Assembly: GCA_951812925.1 (NCBI GenBank) | Contig: OX638368.1 | Coordinates: 66,922,569-66,986,568, forward strand | Direction: 5' to 3' | DNA length: 64,000 nt | From: Calliopum simillimum | Taxonomy: Eukaryota > Arthropoda > Insecta > Diptera > Lauxaniidae | Part shown: positions 29,284 to 39,883 of the stretch, piece after piece | Numbering within the stretch: the first letter of the stretch is position 1 | How the letters are laid out: each line of letters begins with the position of its first letter | Position numbers and translations under genes: made by a program | The notes under the pieces: model-generated | Seen by the model: the letters and a program-made list of their open reading frames with translations, nothing else | What the model was told of the DNA's origin: nothing | Databases searched by the model: none

Positions 29284-32200
29284 ATGACACACAACGGAAA
29301 CAAAACCAAACGATCCGTAACAAAAACGACAAACCAAGAAGTTCGGATGCCAGACGAAGAGTTGCGCAACCGACTCAATCAACGCGCACGAGAAGCCAAC
29401 CGGCGTGGAACATGTCCGCTGTTAGGATTCAAGTTCGAAGAGGAAGCTGGGGCAAATCGCCGACGCCGAGATAGTTTCCGAAAAAGGGGATCGTCAAAAT
29501 CTCAAACTGATGAGTCTCGATTCGTCCATAAACGCGCTTCCGTCCGGGAAGAAATCATCAATCGGCACCGAGACAGTGTCATTCCAGCACCGAATGTCCC
29601 CTCTAGTTTACACCTCCGTCCCGATGAGCTAGTTCCATCAACCGAAACTGCGCATTCGCCAGCCACAATGGAACCAAGAGAAGAAGTATCGCCACCAAAA
29701 ACCAGCAATTCTCGGTCCACCCATAGAAGCTCCACAGCAAGTCATCCCACATCGAAGCGCGATCATCATTCAGCAGCCTCCACCAAAGAGATGGAACCGG
29801 AGCCAGTCGACACCGAACAGCCTAAAACGTCAAAGAAGGAGGCGCCACCATCAAAAATCAACCGCTCCCGGTCCACACATCGACGCTCCGGCACTCGTCG
29901 TCTCAGAGCTTACCGTGACCACCATCCGGAAGACAAAGCAAAAAGAATCGAGCCAGAGTTATTCGACACCGAACAACCTACTACATCCAGCGCTCACAAG
30001 ACAGGTACCAGCAAAGAAAAGGCGAAAAGCTCCGCTTCAGCTACCTCGCGACGACCACGAACACAACCATCGAAGCCAAGAGCTCACTCTCAAGCAAAGC
30101 ATAGGACGTCAAAGTCGACCATTACGGCGCCAACAAAGCAAGCACCACAGCCTTCAAGCACACCGGTAGCCACTCAACGCGATGAAACACCGCCCAGAAC
30201 ACCGCCGGGACACTTGGGGAAGCAGACGTCACCGCCAGATAGAACACCATCGGGTTTGTTCTTCCGTCCACAAAACGAAGCCAGGCCGCACCGCTTTGAA
30301 GAAAATGCCGAGCAGGCCGAACCGCTTGCCGATATAGACGCGACACCAGTACGACTAACTGCCAACAACGAAGACATCGAGTGGTGGAACACACTAGAGT
30401 TATCCGATGACGAAGACGGTAAGCAGACGCCACGGCCAGATGAAACACCGTCTGGTCCGTTCTTCCGTCCACAAAACGAAGCCATGCCGCCCTGCTTTGA
30501 AGAAAATGCCGAGCAGGCCGAACCACTTGCCGATATAGACGCAACACCAGTACGAATAACTGCCAACAACGAAGACATCGGGTGGTGGAACCCACTAGAG
30601 CTATCTGATGACGAAGACTGCGAGCAGAGGTCACCGCCAGATGAAACACCGTCTGGCTCGTTCGTCTGTCAACAAAACGAAGCCATGCAGCACTGCTTTG
30701 AAGAAAATGCCGAGCAGACCGAACCACTGGCCAATATGGACGAGACACCCGTACGACTTACTGCCAACAATGAAGAAGGTGAGGGGTGGAACACACAAGA
30801 GCTATCTGATGACGAAGACTGCGAGCAGAGGTCACCGCCAGATGAAACACCGTCTGGCTCGTTCGTCTGTCAACAAAACGAAGCCATGCAGCACCGCTTT
30901 GAAGAAAATGCCGAGCAGACCGAACCACTGGCCAATATGGACGAGACACCCGTACGACTTACTGCCAACAATGAAGAAGGTGAGTGGTGGAACACACAAG
31001 AGCTATCTGATGACGAAGACTGCGAGCAGAGGTCACCGCCAGATGAAACACCGTCTGGCTCGTTCGTCTGTCAACAAAACGAAGCCATGCAGCACTGCTT
31101 TGAAGAAAATGCCGAGCAGACCGAACCACTGGCCAATATGGACGAGACACCCGTACGACTTACTGCCAACAATGAAGAAGGTGAGGGGTGGAACACACAA
31201 GAGCTATCTGATGACGAAGACTGCGAGCAGAGGTCACCGCCAGATGAAACACCGTCTGGCTCGTTCGTCTGTCAACAAAACGAAGCCATGCAGCACCGCT
31301 TTGAAGAAAATGCCGAGCAGACCGAACCACTGGCCAATATGGACGAGACACCCGTACGACTTACTGCCAACAATGAAGAAGGTGAGTGGTGGAACACACA
31401 AGAGCTATCTGATGACGAAGACTGCGAGCAGAGGTCACCGCCAGATGAAACACCGTCTGGCTCGTTCGTCTGTCAACAAAACGAAGCCATGCAGCACCGC
31501 TTTGAAGAAAATGCCGAGCAGACCGAACCACTGGCCAATATGGACGAGACACCCGTACGACTTACTGCCAACATGGAAGAAGGCGAGTGGTGGAACACAC
31601 AAGAGCTATCCGATGACGAAGACTACGAGCGGCTGGGTACAATGGAGCCAGCCGATGATATGAACACAACACCCCCTAGACCCACTGCCAAAGACGAAGA
31701 CAGTGAGTGGACAGGTACTCTGGCCAAACTGGACAAAGAATATCGCGAAGCAGAAATGGAAAACCCACGAGCACTGGTGCACCGACCTAATTCACCATTA
31801 ACTCCTTCCCCACCACCATCCCATGCAAGCGACAATGGGCAAAGATATCCCGGTCCAAATCCAGGACGCAAACGCAGACGGGTGATGATTACCGAGGAGC
31901 GAACGAAGTCTAAAGAAAAGGGTGTCTGGAGGTTCGAGCAAACCATTCGAGTAGTGATCGAAATTGGTACTCGGGAAGCCCTCGAGGGGTCGGAAGTACC
32001 GCCGACGACCTCCCAACATGGTAAGACTGGTGAGAACACTACATTAACCAACAGACCACAGTCAGCAGCATTTCTAGCTGCTGTTGAGAAGCTGAACAAA
32101 ACGGTAAGAAACAGCACGCCCCAATCACCTGCACCTCAGGACAATGCCGAGGAATTTGGCGAGGAAATAGAAACCAGCGTGCCCCAGCCACCATCGTGGC

Positions 32201-32325
32201 CATCCACCGACGCGGAGACAGACGAGATACCAATACAACAGGCTGATATCTTGGAGATACAAGAAAACGTCGAAATAGACAGCATGCCTCAGTCCCCAGT
32301 GAGCCAAACATATGCCGCGATTTAA
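29284..32325 (+). CDS. Gypsy third ORF, 1013 residues, with seven 67-residue acidic repeats
   Basis: It sits where envelope genes lie in Gypsy-type elements, but I see no signal peptide, no transmembrane segment and no Cys-rich ectodomain. The product is hydrophilic. Its N-terminal third is basic and Ser/Arg/Pro-rich (LNQRAREANRRGTCPLLGF). The middle, residues about 315-780, is seven 67-residue repeats with SPPDETPSGSF, EENAEQTEPLAN and WWNTQELSDDED. The C-terminal part has a basic cluster (PGRKRRRVM, possibly nuclear) and a short structured-looking stretch (WRFEQTIRVVIEIGT). No known family is recognised. An accessory nuclear or RNA-binding protein is as likely as an envelope. Confidence 0.8.
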   Translation: MTHNGNKTKRSVTKTTNQEVRMPDEELRNRLNQRAREANRRGTCPLLGFKFEEEAGANRRRRDSFRKRGSSKSQTDESRFVHKRASVREEIINRHRDSVIPAPNVPSSLHLRPDELVPSTETAHSPATMEPREEVSPPKTSNSRSTHRSSTASHPTSKRDHHSAASTKEMEPEPVDTEQPKTSKKEAPPSKINRSRSTHRRSGTRRLRAYRDHHPEDKAKRIEPELFDTEQPTTSSAHKTGTSKEKAKSSASATSRRPRTQPSKPRAHSQAKHRTSKSTITAPTKQAPQPSSTPVATQRDETPPRTPPGHLGKQTSPPDRTPSGLFFRPQNEARPHRFEENAEQAEPLADIDATPVRLTANNEDIEWWNTLELSDDEDGKQTPRPDETPSGPFFRPQNEAMPPCFEENAEQAEPLADIDATPVRITANNEDIGWWNPLELSDDEDCEQRSPPDETPSGSFVCQQNEAMQHCFEENAEQTEPLANMDETPVRLTANNEEGEGWNTQELSDDEDCEQRSPPDETPSGSFVCQQNEAMQHRFEENAEQTEPLANMDETPVRLTANNEEGEWWNTQELSDDEDCEQRSPPDETPSGSFVCQQNEAMQHCFEENAEQTEPLANMDETPVRLTANNEEGEGWNTQELSDDEDCEQRSPPDETPSGSFVCQQNEAMQHRFEENAEQTEPLANMDETPVRLTANNEEGEWWNTQELSDDEDCEQRSPPDETPSGSFVCQQNEAMQHRFEENAEQTEPLANMDETPVRLTANMEEGEWWNTQELSDDEDYERLGTMEPADDMNTTPPRPTAKDEDSEWTGTLAKLDKEYREAEMENPRALVHRPNSPLTPSPPPSHASDNGQRYPGPNPGRKRRRVMITEERTKSKEKGVWRFEQTIRVVIEIGTREALEGSEVPPTTSQHGKTGENTTLTNRPQSAAFLAAVEKLNKTVRNSTPQSPAPQDNAEEFGEEIETSVPQPPSWPSTDAETDEIPIQQADILEIQENVEIDSMPQSPVSQTYAAI
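30226..31632 (+). repeat. 201-base tandem repeat, seven units, inside ORF3
   Basis: Units start near 30226, 30427, 30628, 30829, 31030, 31231 and 31432. Units 3+4 and 5+6 appear identical as 402-base pairs: variants QHCF/GEGWNTQ and QHRF/GEWWNTQ alternate. Units 1 and 2 are more diverged (FFRPQNEA). The array grew by recent duplication of a two-unit block. As 201 is a multiple of three, other frames also stay open. Confidence 0.95.
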
Positions 32326-32496
32326 CATGGCTGGAACCGGACACCATCAGCGAGCTGCGGGCACAAGTTCGACGTTTCCGATGTGGCGACAAACGTTTCA
32401 GTGTGATCCGGAAGATAAATGGGTGGCGTTTCCGGTTTACCGGTAAGAAAGATGGGTCCCTGGAAATCAAGGAAGTCAAAAGCACCCCGAAGTAGA
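32313..32496 (+). other. Open tail in the -1 frame at the end of ORF3
   Basis: ORF3 stops at 32325, but the -1 frame is open across that point and reads sense-like protein (ISELRAQVRRFRCG, INGWRFRFTGKKDG) to a TAG at 32494-32496, just before the polypurine tract. Either ORF3 lost its own C-terminus through an indel in this copy or the tail is reached in another way. Not recognised as a known domain. Confidence 0.5.
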
Positions 32497-32503
32497 GGGA
32501 AAG
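32494..32503 (+). promoter_or_regulatory. Gypsy polypurine tract
   Basis: AGAGGGAAAG abuts the 3' LTR, the expected place to prime plus-strand synthesis. Confidence 0.75.
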
Positions 32504-34033
32504 TGTGATGACGAAAGTCGGAAAACTCGTTTTCGACACACAAAAGCATTTTTTGTTAGTTATAGTTTTTTTATGTATTTCCTATAAAAAAGGGTTTAAG
32601 TTTAAAATTAAAAAAAAAATATTTATCGCAAAGGTTAGGGAAAAATCCCATATATTAGTTTATTATTATTATTTCACTTATATTTTTCTTGTATTAACAA
32701 CTAAACTGAATTCCAATTAAAAAAAAAATGATTAAAAAACCCAAAAAACAGAAAAATGTATTACTAAATAAGTACTAGTTATAAGTTAAAAATGCATCAC
32801 TGAGAAATGTCATGTGAACAGGCCCAAGACATTTTTCATATCAACGGCAACCTTGCACGATGTGACAACTATGTCAACCAAAACAGCTGATTGTCATTTC
32901 GTACATCGTCAAAGTGAAAGTAAGAATTATAAAGCAACGAGCTGAAATCAATTCTTGGTCAGTCGATCGTCGAGGTTCACCGAGGTAACATCAACAGCTG
33001 CAGCTACAGAGTTCAGGTAATATTGTAATTTTGTCAAAGACTTCGGACCAACGCGACGATTTTTTTGTGATCACGAGCGGTTAACTGCGTAATAGCAGGG
33101 TACTGCGGGTGCGAACGAAAAACACGAACAGACGCGACCCCCCTTTTTTTTGTTAAGTTGTGGACACGAGCGGTTAACTGCGGAATAGCAGGGCACTGCG
33201 GGTGGAAGCAGGTTGGCAAAGTGACAAAATAAACAGACGCGACGCCTCTCTTGCTAAGTTGTAGACACGAGCGGTTAACTGCGTAATAGCAGGGCACTGC
33301 GGGTGGAACAGAGTTGCAAAACCAACAAACGAACAGACGCGACGCCTCTCTTGCGAAGTTGTAGACACGAGCGGTTAACTGCGTAATAGCGGGGCACTGC
33401 GGGTGGAACAGATTTGCAAAAGTAACAAACGAACAGACGCGACGCCTCTTTTGCTAAGTTGTGGACACGAGCGGTTAACTGCGTAATAGCAGAGCGCTGC
33501 GGGTGGAAGCAAGTAACATTCAAAGGCAACAAACCGACGCGACGTCCTTTTGTATGTGTGACTGTAGACACGAGCGGTTAACTGCGTCATGGCAGAGCAC
33601 TGCGGGTGAATGCAAGATCACGAGCAAAATTTCACACGAGACACAAGAGGGGAAAAAAACTAGGAGCGAAAAATACGAAGAGACCAAGACTAAACGACGC
33701 ATGACAAAACTATCCAACCACCGCAAGGATAGCGACAGCGTGTCATCGCGCGGCCCGGCAGCAAAGCAGCGGAGAGAAAAGGCGAAGATCCAGAGCAGCG
33801 GCGAGAGCGGAACTTAAAAACATTAAAACTAAGGAAAAAAAACTGAAATAAAAACAAAATTGTGAAAACATCAAAACTACGCGTGTGTTTGCTTCTCTCC
33901 GAACTAAGGAAGTTGGCGTAGGGTTTGTTTTTTTCGTTATCGTATGTTCAGCCGAGGTCTATGCAAATATAAATTTTGTGTAGCCGAACCTGTGGACGCC
34001 GCTGAGGATCACCCCCGCGAAAGGTTCGTTACA
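32504..34033 (+). repeat. Gypsy 3' LTR
   Basis: 1530 bases, almost identical to 15015-16545, including the six-unit array (33072-33618). Followed by the target duplication ATAA at 34034-34037. Confidence 0.93.
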
Positions 34034-34255
34034 ATAACAATTATATAACCCGGTAAAATACCTTTCATATGACATCAATACTTTTAAAATATAGTCAGGG
34101 GATCTCAAATTATACAAATTTTTATAAAGATATATCCCGATCTTCCGATGGCTATATCTCCGAAAGTAGGTTCGAGCGGCAGGTGTTGTTGTTATTGTAA
34201 TTAATTCCCAGAGCCCTATTTGGGCAAAAAAATAAAAAAAAACAACAGTCGCAAA
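34034..34255. repeat. Dispersed repeat, copy 2, right part
   Basis: Starts with the ATAA duplication, then CCTTTCATATGACATC, TATCCCGATCTTCCGATGGC, TATATCTCCGAAAGT and CCCAGAGCCCTATTTGGGCA, as in copy 1 at 13070-13556. Confidence 0.75.
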
Positions 34256-34517
34256 AGTATAATTGTTCCGAATTTAGCTTGATGTTCGCTTGGTAATACC
34301 GCTTGTTGTTCTTGTTTTATTTGAGCACTGTTGGAAATTTCGAAAGCACTGATGTTTTTGAATGCGAGGATGAGAACTTACCATCGTGGAAAATTTCAGA
34401 CCAAGAAAATGCCCGTTCGTCTCCCACACCCTGTTCGTCTGTTCGTTCATAAAAAAATGCCTAATGCCATATCTAGTTTTAAGAAAAGGGATGAGAAATC
34501 TAGCCCTACTATGCGTT

Positions 34518-35578
34518 TTAAGCAGAGCGCCGCCATGCAAGTTGAAGCTGCGAATCTGTAGGTGCATTAAAGCGAGAAAAAAGTTTTGTTTGCGGAAGAG
34601 GCTTTGTTGATTCTCTCCAAAGTCCATAAACTTCATCGTTACCATCGAAGTGCTCTACAGCATTTATAGGACAATATTCTCTGTCATGCATTTTAACGAA
34701 ATTATGTAAAAGAACCACAGCTTGCTCAATTTTTAGAGCATTCTCCGGGAAGCATTGCAGACCAGCCAGCAGTATAGGCCAGCGCATGGTCAAAATTCCG
34801 AAAGTGTTTTCCGTTGCATCCGTTACGAAGAAATATGGAAGTTTGATATTAGTATGCCGTACAATAGACTTGGGTGGCAAGTCTATTTCATTTCTCAAAA
34901 GCTTGCTTCCAAACGCGCTCAATTGTAAAAGCCCTCCGTCGCTTTGGCTTCCACACGCCCCAATGTCCACAGCAGTAAAACAATAATTACTGTCACAAGC
35001 ACCTAAGAGCACGATGCTATTGAATGATTTATAATTGTAGTATAGAGATCGCGAATGAGGAAGAAACCTTATTTTTATGTGCTTTCCGTCTAAAGCTCCT
35101 ACGCAGTTTGGAAGTCCAGTCATATTGAAAAACTCCGCACATATTTTCTTCCATTTTGATTCATTAGACGGAGCAAGGTATATCAAATGAAGTTCGTCCC
35201 ATATGTTATGACAAGTTTCCAACGCTATGGATCTAACTGTCGACACTCCCATCCTAAACATCCAAGCAAGAGATTGCTATTTAGCACCTTGCGCCGAAAA
35301 CCTATTAAAAAAGAAATATCACTAAATCAGTAGATCAATAACAATAAAGGTATATCATTACATCAAAGTCAAAACAGTCTGCATTCGGGCTCAATTGGCC
35401 GCCGAATGGAAGTTTTATCCATTTTGTTTTTAACAAATCCAAAAAACATATTGAATGTCGGCACACTCATCCTTGTGATTTTCTTAAATTCTTGGAGGTC
35501 TTCTCCTTTGATATTTGTTACGTTTTTTGAAAAATCCATGGGTTTGCCTTTCCTCCTGAGTATATGGGCAAGTCCCAA
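34518..35578 (-). pseudogene. Decayed Harbinger transposase (HARBI1-like)
   Basis: The N-terminal piece 35369-35578 (FKKITRMSVPTFNMFFGFV) and the core piece 34518-35261 (VGALDGKHIKIR, YYNYKSFNSIVLLGA) are a second Harbinger transposase, unlike the one at 8215 in detail. Stops lie between the pieces, including a TAG just before SLAWMFRMGVSTV. The core frame jumps from FVTDA straight to TENTFGIL, so about 35 residues that normally follow the second catalytic Asp are missing and the copy is inactive. No inverted repeats or partner gene were seen close by, although a Myb/SANT-like fragment lies 5 kb to the right. Confidence 0.85.
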
Positions 35579-35629
35579 AAACTTTTAACATTTTGAAAAA
35601 AAAAAGAAGTAAAAATTTTTAAGGCACAT

Positions 35630-36930
35630 GGTTTACTCGTGTTCTACCGTCAAGAGATGTGTTTTGGGAGTAAAAATCGTTAACGTTAACCACTTAAGTT
35701 ACGCGGCGTAAAAAATAAACCATTTTGAATGAAATAAATTATTTTATTATTACTTTACAGTTTTTATATAAACGTTTTATTATGACCGTACACAGACAAG
35801 AATATGTTTAATATATTAATTTTAAGCAATTCTAAGCACTTTTTTTCTATAACTTTTTTTTCTAAAGTGCTTCATTTTCGAGTTAAAATATTAAACTATT
35901 ATTAAATTAAAAACACAATATATTTTTTAACTACAAATTAAAGCACTTGATGAAGAAATGTTATTTAAAAAAAGTGCTTATAATTGATCGAAGAACATGT
36001 GTGAATTTTTTCAGAATTTTTGGAGCGATTTTTGCATTTTAAAAAATAAAAAAACAAAAATAAAAAAATCCAAAAATAGTTTGATTGTCAAAAATCGAAA
36101 AATTCGTGTAGAATAAGCCAACGCCGCATGGTTTTATATTTGTACCACAATAGGACAAAATGTTCACAAAACATTTTTTGAATGTCAAGATGATGTTTCT
36201 CGTGTGCCGTCGGTTTAAACGATTTTTCAGTCACATTTACGTTTTTTTGCCTCAAACATTTAGCCCTGTATAACAAAAACGGTACATGGCACGCTAATTT
36301 GGTTTTCGTAGATCTTTTCTATTTCAAAAAAGCAATCTAACCCCACCATGAAAATCCTGAAATTCTAGACGGCGTGGCTGTAAAGTTGTTTTAAAGACTC
36401 GCATATGAAAAATTTTGAAATCGACGGACGCTTCTTTAGCACCCTGTAGTTTTTTATAGAAGCTACGCACATATATTTGCATTGTCCTAATCAAAAGGGT
36501 TATCGATTCAGTAGAGTTTTTACTGAAAACCAACATTCTAAACTACACGGCGTGAGTACACCATACAGATATAATCATAAAATATTACAACAGACATGGC
36601 AAATTTGAATAAACTGATCATTCAAATGGTTATATCTATTCGTACAAGCTTCACATTAGATTTTTTGTCGCATAAACATGTTAGCATACACCTGTACAAT
36701 GAAAATGATTCATATCCGTCATCTAAAATTGTATAAATTCAGCTCAGTATCGCTATTCAGTATACGGACGCGGGATGTAAAAAGTTTTTGTGATTTGCCC
36801 ATATATGTATTTCTCTCGTCCATATTCTGGCAGATTTTAATTGTAAATATTTTAAATAAAGCTCATAAAGTTGAACTAGATCTTTAAACGAATTCATTTC
36901 TACTTTTTTGACATTTACCAAAAAAAAAAA
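35630..36930. other. AT-rich spacer, nothing recognised
   Basis: Short frames at 36088-36276, 36324-36536 and 36678-36887 have no family signature. No paired repeats or RNA genes seen. Confidence 0.45.
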
Positions 36931-37055
36931 AAAAAAACAGCTGATCACTGCCGTTACCGCTGACACTGCCACTGCTTTATTGTAAGTTGTAAGCAGTAAA
37001 ACACAAAACAGCTGAATACTGCCACTGGCTCTGACACTACCGCTGCCACATTGTA

Positions 37056-37063
37056 ATTACGCT
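37056..37063. repeat. hAT target-site duplication ATTACGCT, left
   Basis: ATTACGCT is repeated at 39287-39294. An exact 8-base duplication is diagnostic of hAT and a few other superfamilies. Confidence 0.9.
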
Positions 37064-39286
37064 CAGGGTTTGATTTTGCTGAGCTATTTTTTAGCCTATT
37101 GATTTGCTGTGCTGTGACTATAGAAAAATTACGCAGCACAGCACTACAGTCGAAGCACAAATTTAAAATTGAACTGTCTGCTGTGCTGTGCTGTTTTTTC
37201 AATTCATAAGCAGTAGCAGAGCCGAAGCTCTATTTCGAAATCCGATCGCTTGCTGCTACAGTTGAAGTCGATTATTTCAAAATGTTTGCTTCGCTGCTGC
37301 TATGCTTTCGAAAGAGAACGAAGCAATAGCAAAAGGAAACAAAAACATTCAGGTTGCCGCCTGGTTTTTTTTTTTGTAAAATTAGTTTAAACCATACATT
37401 AAAAAAAAAAATAATAATTTTAGCCTTAAGCCGCTTAGATAAACTTTTAAAAAATCTAACATATTTTTTAGGGTTGCCACCTGGTTTTTTTAATAAAATC
37501 AAAACTTTTTTTCAATAAATTGCTAAAAATCATAATTTTCTTTCTATAAATTGACATCTTGGGTCCAAAAACGCAGAAACAAAAATTTAGGGTTGCCATA
37601 TTAGGGTTGCCAGACGTTTTTTCGCAAAATTGCATTTCTTTATTAACTTTCTTTATTCAATGTTATAGAATCGACCCAAAAACTCATAGTAAATTTTTTG
37701 GGGTTGCCACCTGGTTTTTTTAATAAAATCAAAATTTTTTTCAATAAAATGCTTAAAATCATAATTTTCTCTCTATAAATTGACATCTTGGGCCCAAAAA
37801 CGACGAAACAAAAATTTAGGGTTGCCATATTAGGGTTGCCAGACGTTTTTTCGCAAAATTGCCTACCTTCGTTAACTTTCTTTATTGAAAAGTTATAGGA
37901 TCGACCCAAAAACCCATTGTAATTTTTTTAGGGTTGCCACCTAGTTTTTTTTTTAAATAAAAATTTTCTTTCAATACATTACTGAAATCAACATTTTCTC
38001 TCTACAAATTAACATCTTGAGTAAAAACAACGAAAAAAAAATGTAGGGTTGCCATACATATATTTTGTTCTGTTATTTTTAACCCACTATGTCAATTTAT
38101 AGAGTGAAAATGTTGATTTAAGGAATTTATTGGAAAAAAATTTTGATTTTATTTAAAAAACCAGGTGGCAACCCCAAAAAATTTACTATGAGTTTTCGGG
38201 TCGATTCTATAACATTCAATAATGTAATTTTGCGAAAAAACGTCTTTCAACCCTAATATGGCAACCCTAAATTTTTGTTTCGTCGTTTTTGGACCCAAGA
38301 TGTCAATTTATAGAGAGAAAATGATGATTTTAAGCATTTTATTGAAAAAAATTTTGATTTTATCAAAAAAACCAGGTGGCAACCCCAAAAAATTTACTAT
38401 GAATTTTTGGGTCGATTCTATAACATTCAATAAAGAAAGTTAGCAAAGAAATGCAATTTTGCGAAAAAAACGTCTGGCAACCCTAATATGGCAACCCAAA
38501 ATTTTTGTTTCGTCGTTTTAGGACCCAAGATGTCAATTTATAGAGAGAAAATGATGATTTTAAGCATTTTATTGAAAAAAATTTTGATTTTATCAAAAAA
38601 ACCAGGTGGCAGCCCCAAAAAATTTTTCTATGAATTTTTGGGTCGATTCTATAACATTCAATAAAGAAAGTTAACAAAGAAATGCAATTTTGCGAAAAAA
38701 CGTCTGGCAACCCTAATATGGCAACCCTAAATTTTTGTTTCGTCGTTTTTGGACCCAAGATGTCAATTTATAGTGAGAAAATTATGACTTTAAGCATTTT
38801 ATTGAAAAAAATTTTGATTTTATTAAAAAAAAAGCAGGTGGCAACCCTAAAAAAATATGCTGGATTTTTTAAAAGTTTATCTAAGTGGTTTAAGGCTAAA
38901 ATTAAATTTTTTTTTTTGAGATGCATGGTTTAAGCAAATTTAAAAAAAAAAAAAAAACGTGTGGCAATCCTGAAAGTTGTTTCTGCTGTGTACAGCGAAA
39001 AGCCGAAGTTCAAACAGCCGAGTTAAATAAAAAGCAAAAGCACAAACGGAGTTACGCTTCGCTTCGTGTTTGTGCTTGCTTGGTTAAAACTTTGCTTTTT
39101 TCAATAACAAAAGCAATAGCAGAGCACAAAAACAAAAATGTGCTTGCTTGAATTGCTTTGACTTCGTTCGTTGAAAAAAAGCACAGCAAGCAGTAAGCCC
39201 AAAATGTAAAACGCAATAACTGACGCAGCACAGTTCAGCAAATTTTCGTTGCTATAGCTATTTTATAGTCAGCAGATCAAACCCTG
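37064..39286. mobile_element. hAT-type non-autonomous element, 2.2 kb
   Basis: Ends CAGGGTTTGATTTTGCTGA and TCAGCAGATCAAACCCTG are imperfect inverted repeats, flanked by the exact duplication ATTACGCT. CAGGGTTTG fits the hAT end consensus. Flanking arms (CTGTGCTG, AAGCAATAGCA) continue as a loose inverted repeat. There is no transposase. The centre is occupied by a fold-back array at 37350-38971. Confidence 0.9.
37350..38971. repeat. Fold-back array: inverted clusters of about 230-base subrepeats
   Basis: The left arm has GGGTTGCCACCTGG at 37471, 37701 and 37931 (230-base period). The right arm has the complement CCAGGTGGCAACCC near 38161, 38372, 38602 and 38835. Each unit also carries GTTGCCATATTAGGGTTGCC and AATTGACATCTTGGG. 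Orientation switches near 38060-38090. The outermost ends are CAGGTTGCC at 37350 and GGCAATCCTG ending at 38971. Long inverted repeats made of direct subrepeats are the architecture of Drosophila Foldback elements. Confidence 0.88.
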
Positions 39287-39299
39287 ATTACGCTAATAG

Positions 39300-39880
39300 A
39301 GTAGACTAGAGGCGAATGGTTTTGAGATTTTTAGGGATTGGATACATTTCTATGAATTTTTCAATATTTTCACTCAACACACGAAAATATCAATTTTTGG
39401 TGATACCAGACTTAACCAAACGAAAAGTGGGAGTTTTGTGGGGGTAAGTGTTCGAATTTGTGTGAAAAGTATTATTTCACATATTTCCTGCTGTTAAAAG
39501 TTAATAACCCTTAAAAGAAATAGTAAAATTTGTATAGTTAAAAAATTAACTTTAAAAAGTTGTATTATTTTTTACTTTCTGATAATATTCAATCTTTGTT
39601 TTTATTATTAAGGGCCGTTACTGACTACAGTATCTTATAAAAACCTTTTCCTTTTAGTACAGTCATTTGGTAGTTTTACCTGGAAAGTTTTGCGGGATTT
39701 TTGCAAATGATTTATTTTATAGATTTCGATGTACTCTTTCAGAATTTCAACTTTGCTACCTCGAGTCATGTTCGCTAGCGTCGCCATATTTGAAAAATGG
39801 CGTCCAAAATCAGTTTTTTACAAATATCTCTTGAACGGTTATATTAAGAGAAAAATATTGTGGCGCAATATTGTAGCTTA
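39300..39880. other. AT-rich spacer, nothing recognised
   Basis: No frame or paired repeat seen. ATGGCGTCCAAAATCAG near 39800 is not followed by an open frame of any length. Confidence 0.45.
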
Positions 39881-39883
39881 TAA

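Larger units (their letters stand above)
15015..34033 (+). mobile_element. Ty3/Gypsy retrotransposon, Osvaldo/Ulysses type, with a BEL element nested inside
   Basis: Structure on the plus strand: 5' LTR, lysine-tRNA-like primer site, long A-rich leader (split by BEL), gag, pol, a third ORF, polypurine tract, 3' LTR, with ATAA duplicated outside. Without the 6.7 kb BEL insertion it is about 12.3 kb. LTRs of 1.5 kb with a PBS like that of HIV-1 and a third ORF are features of Osvaldo and Ulysses of Drosophila, which suggests this clade; I did not align them. The LTRs differ at only two places that I found, so insertion was very recent. It landed in a dispersed repeat. Confidence 0.93.

Noticed and set aside
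30122..31552. Series of antisense frames of 63 to 208 codons over the ORF3 array
   Set aside because: Same cause as above; identical copies repeat every 201 bases on the minus strand.
30608..31663. 351-codon plus-strand frame inside ORF3
   Set aside because: It exists because the 201-base repeat is divisible by three and stays open in a second frame. Outside the array it does not continue and lacks independent features.
37643..38933. Repeated frames with KKPGGNPKK peptides
   Set aside because: They translate the fold-back subrepeats and occur in both orientations.
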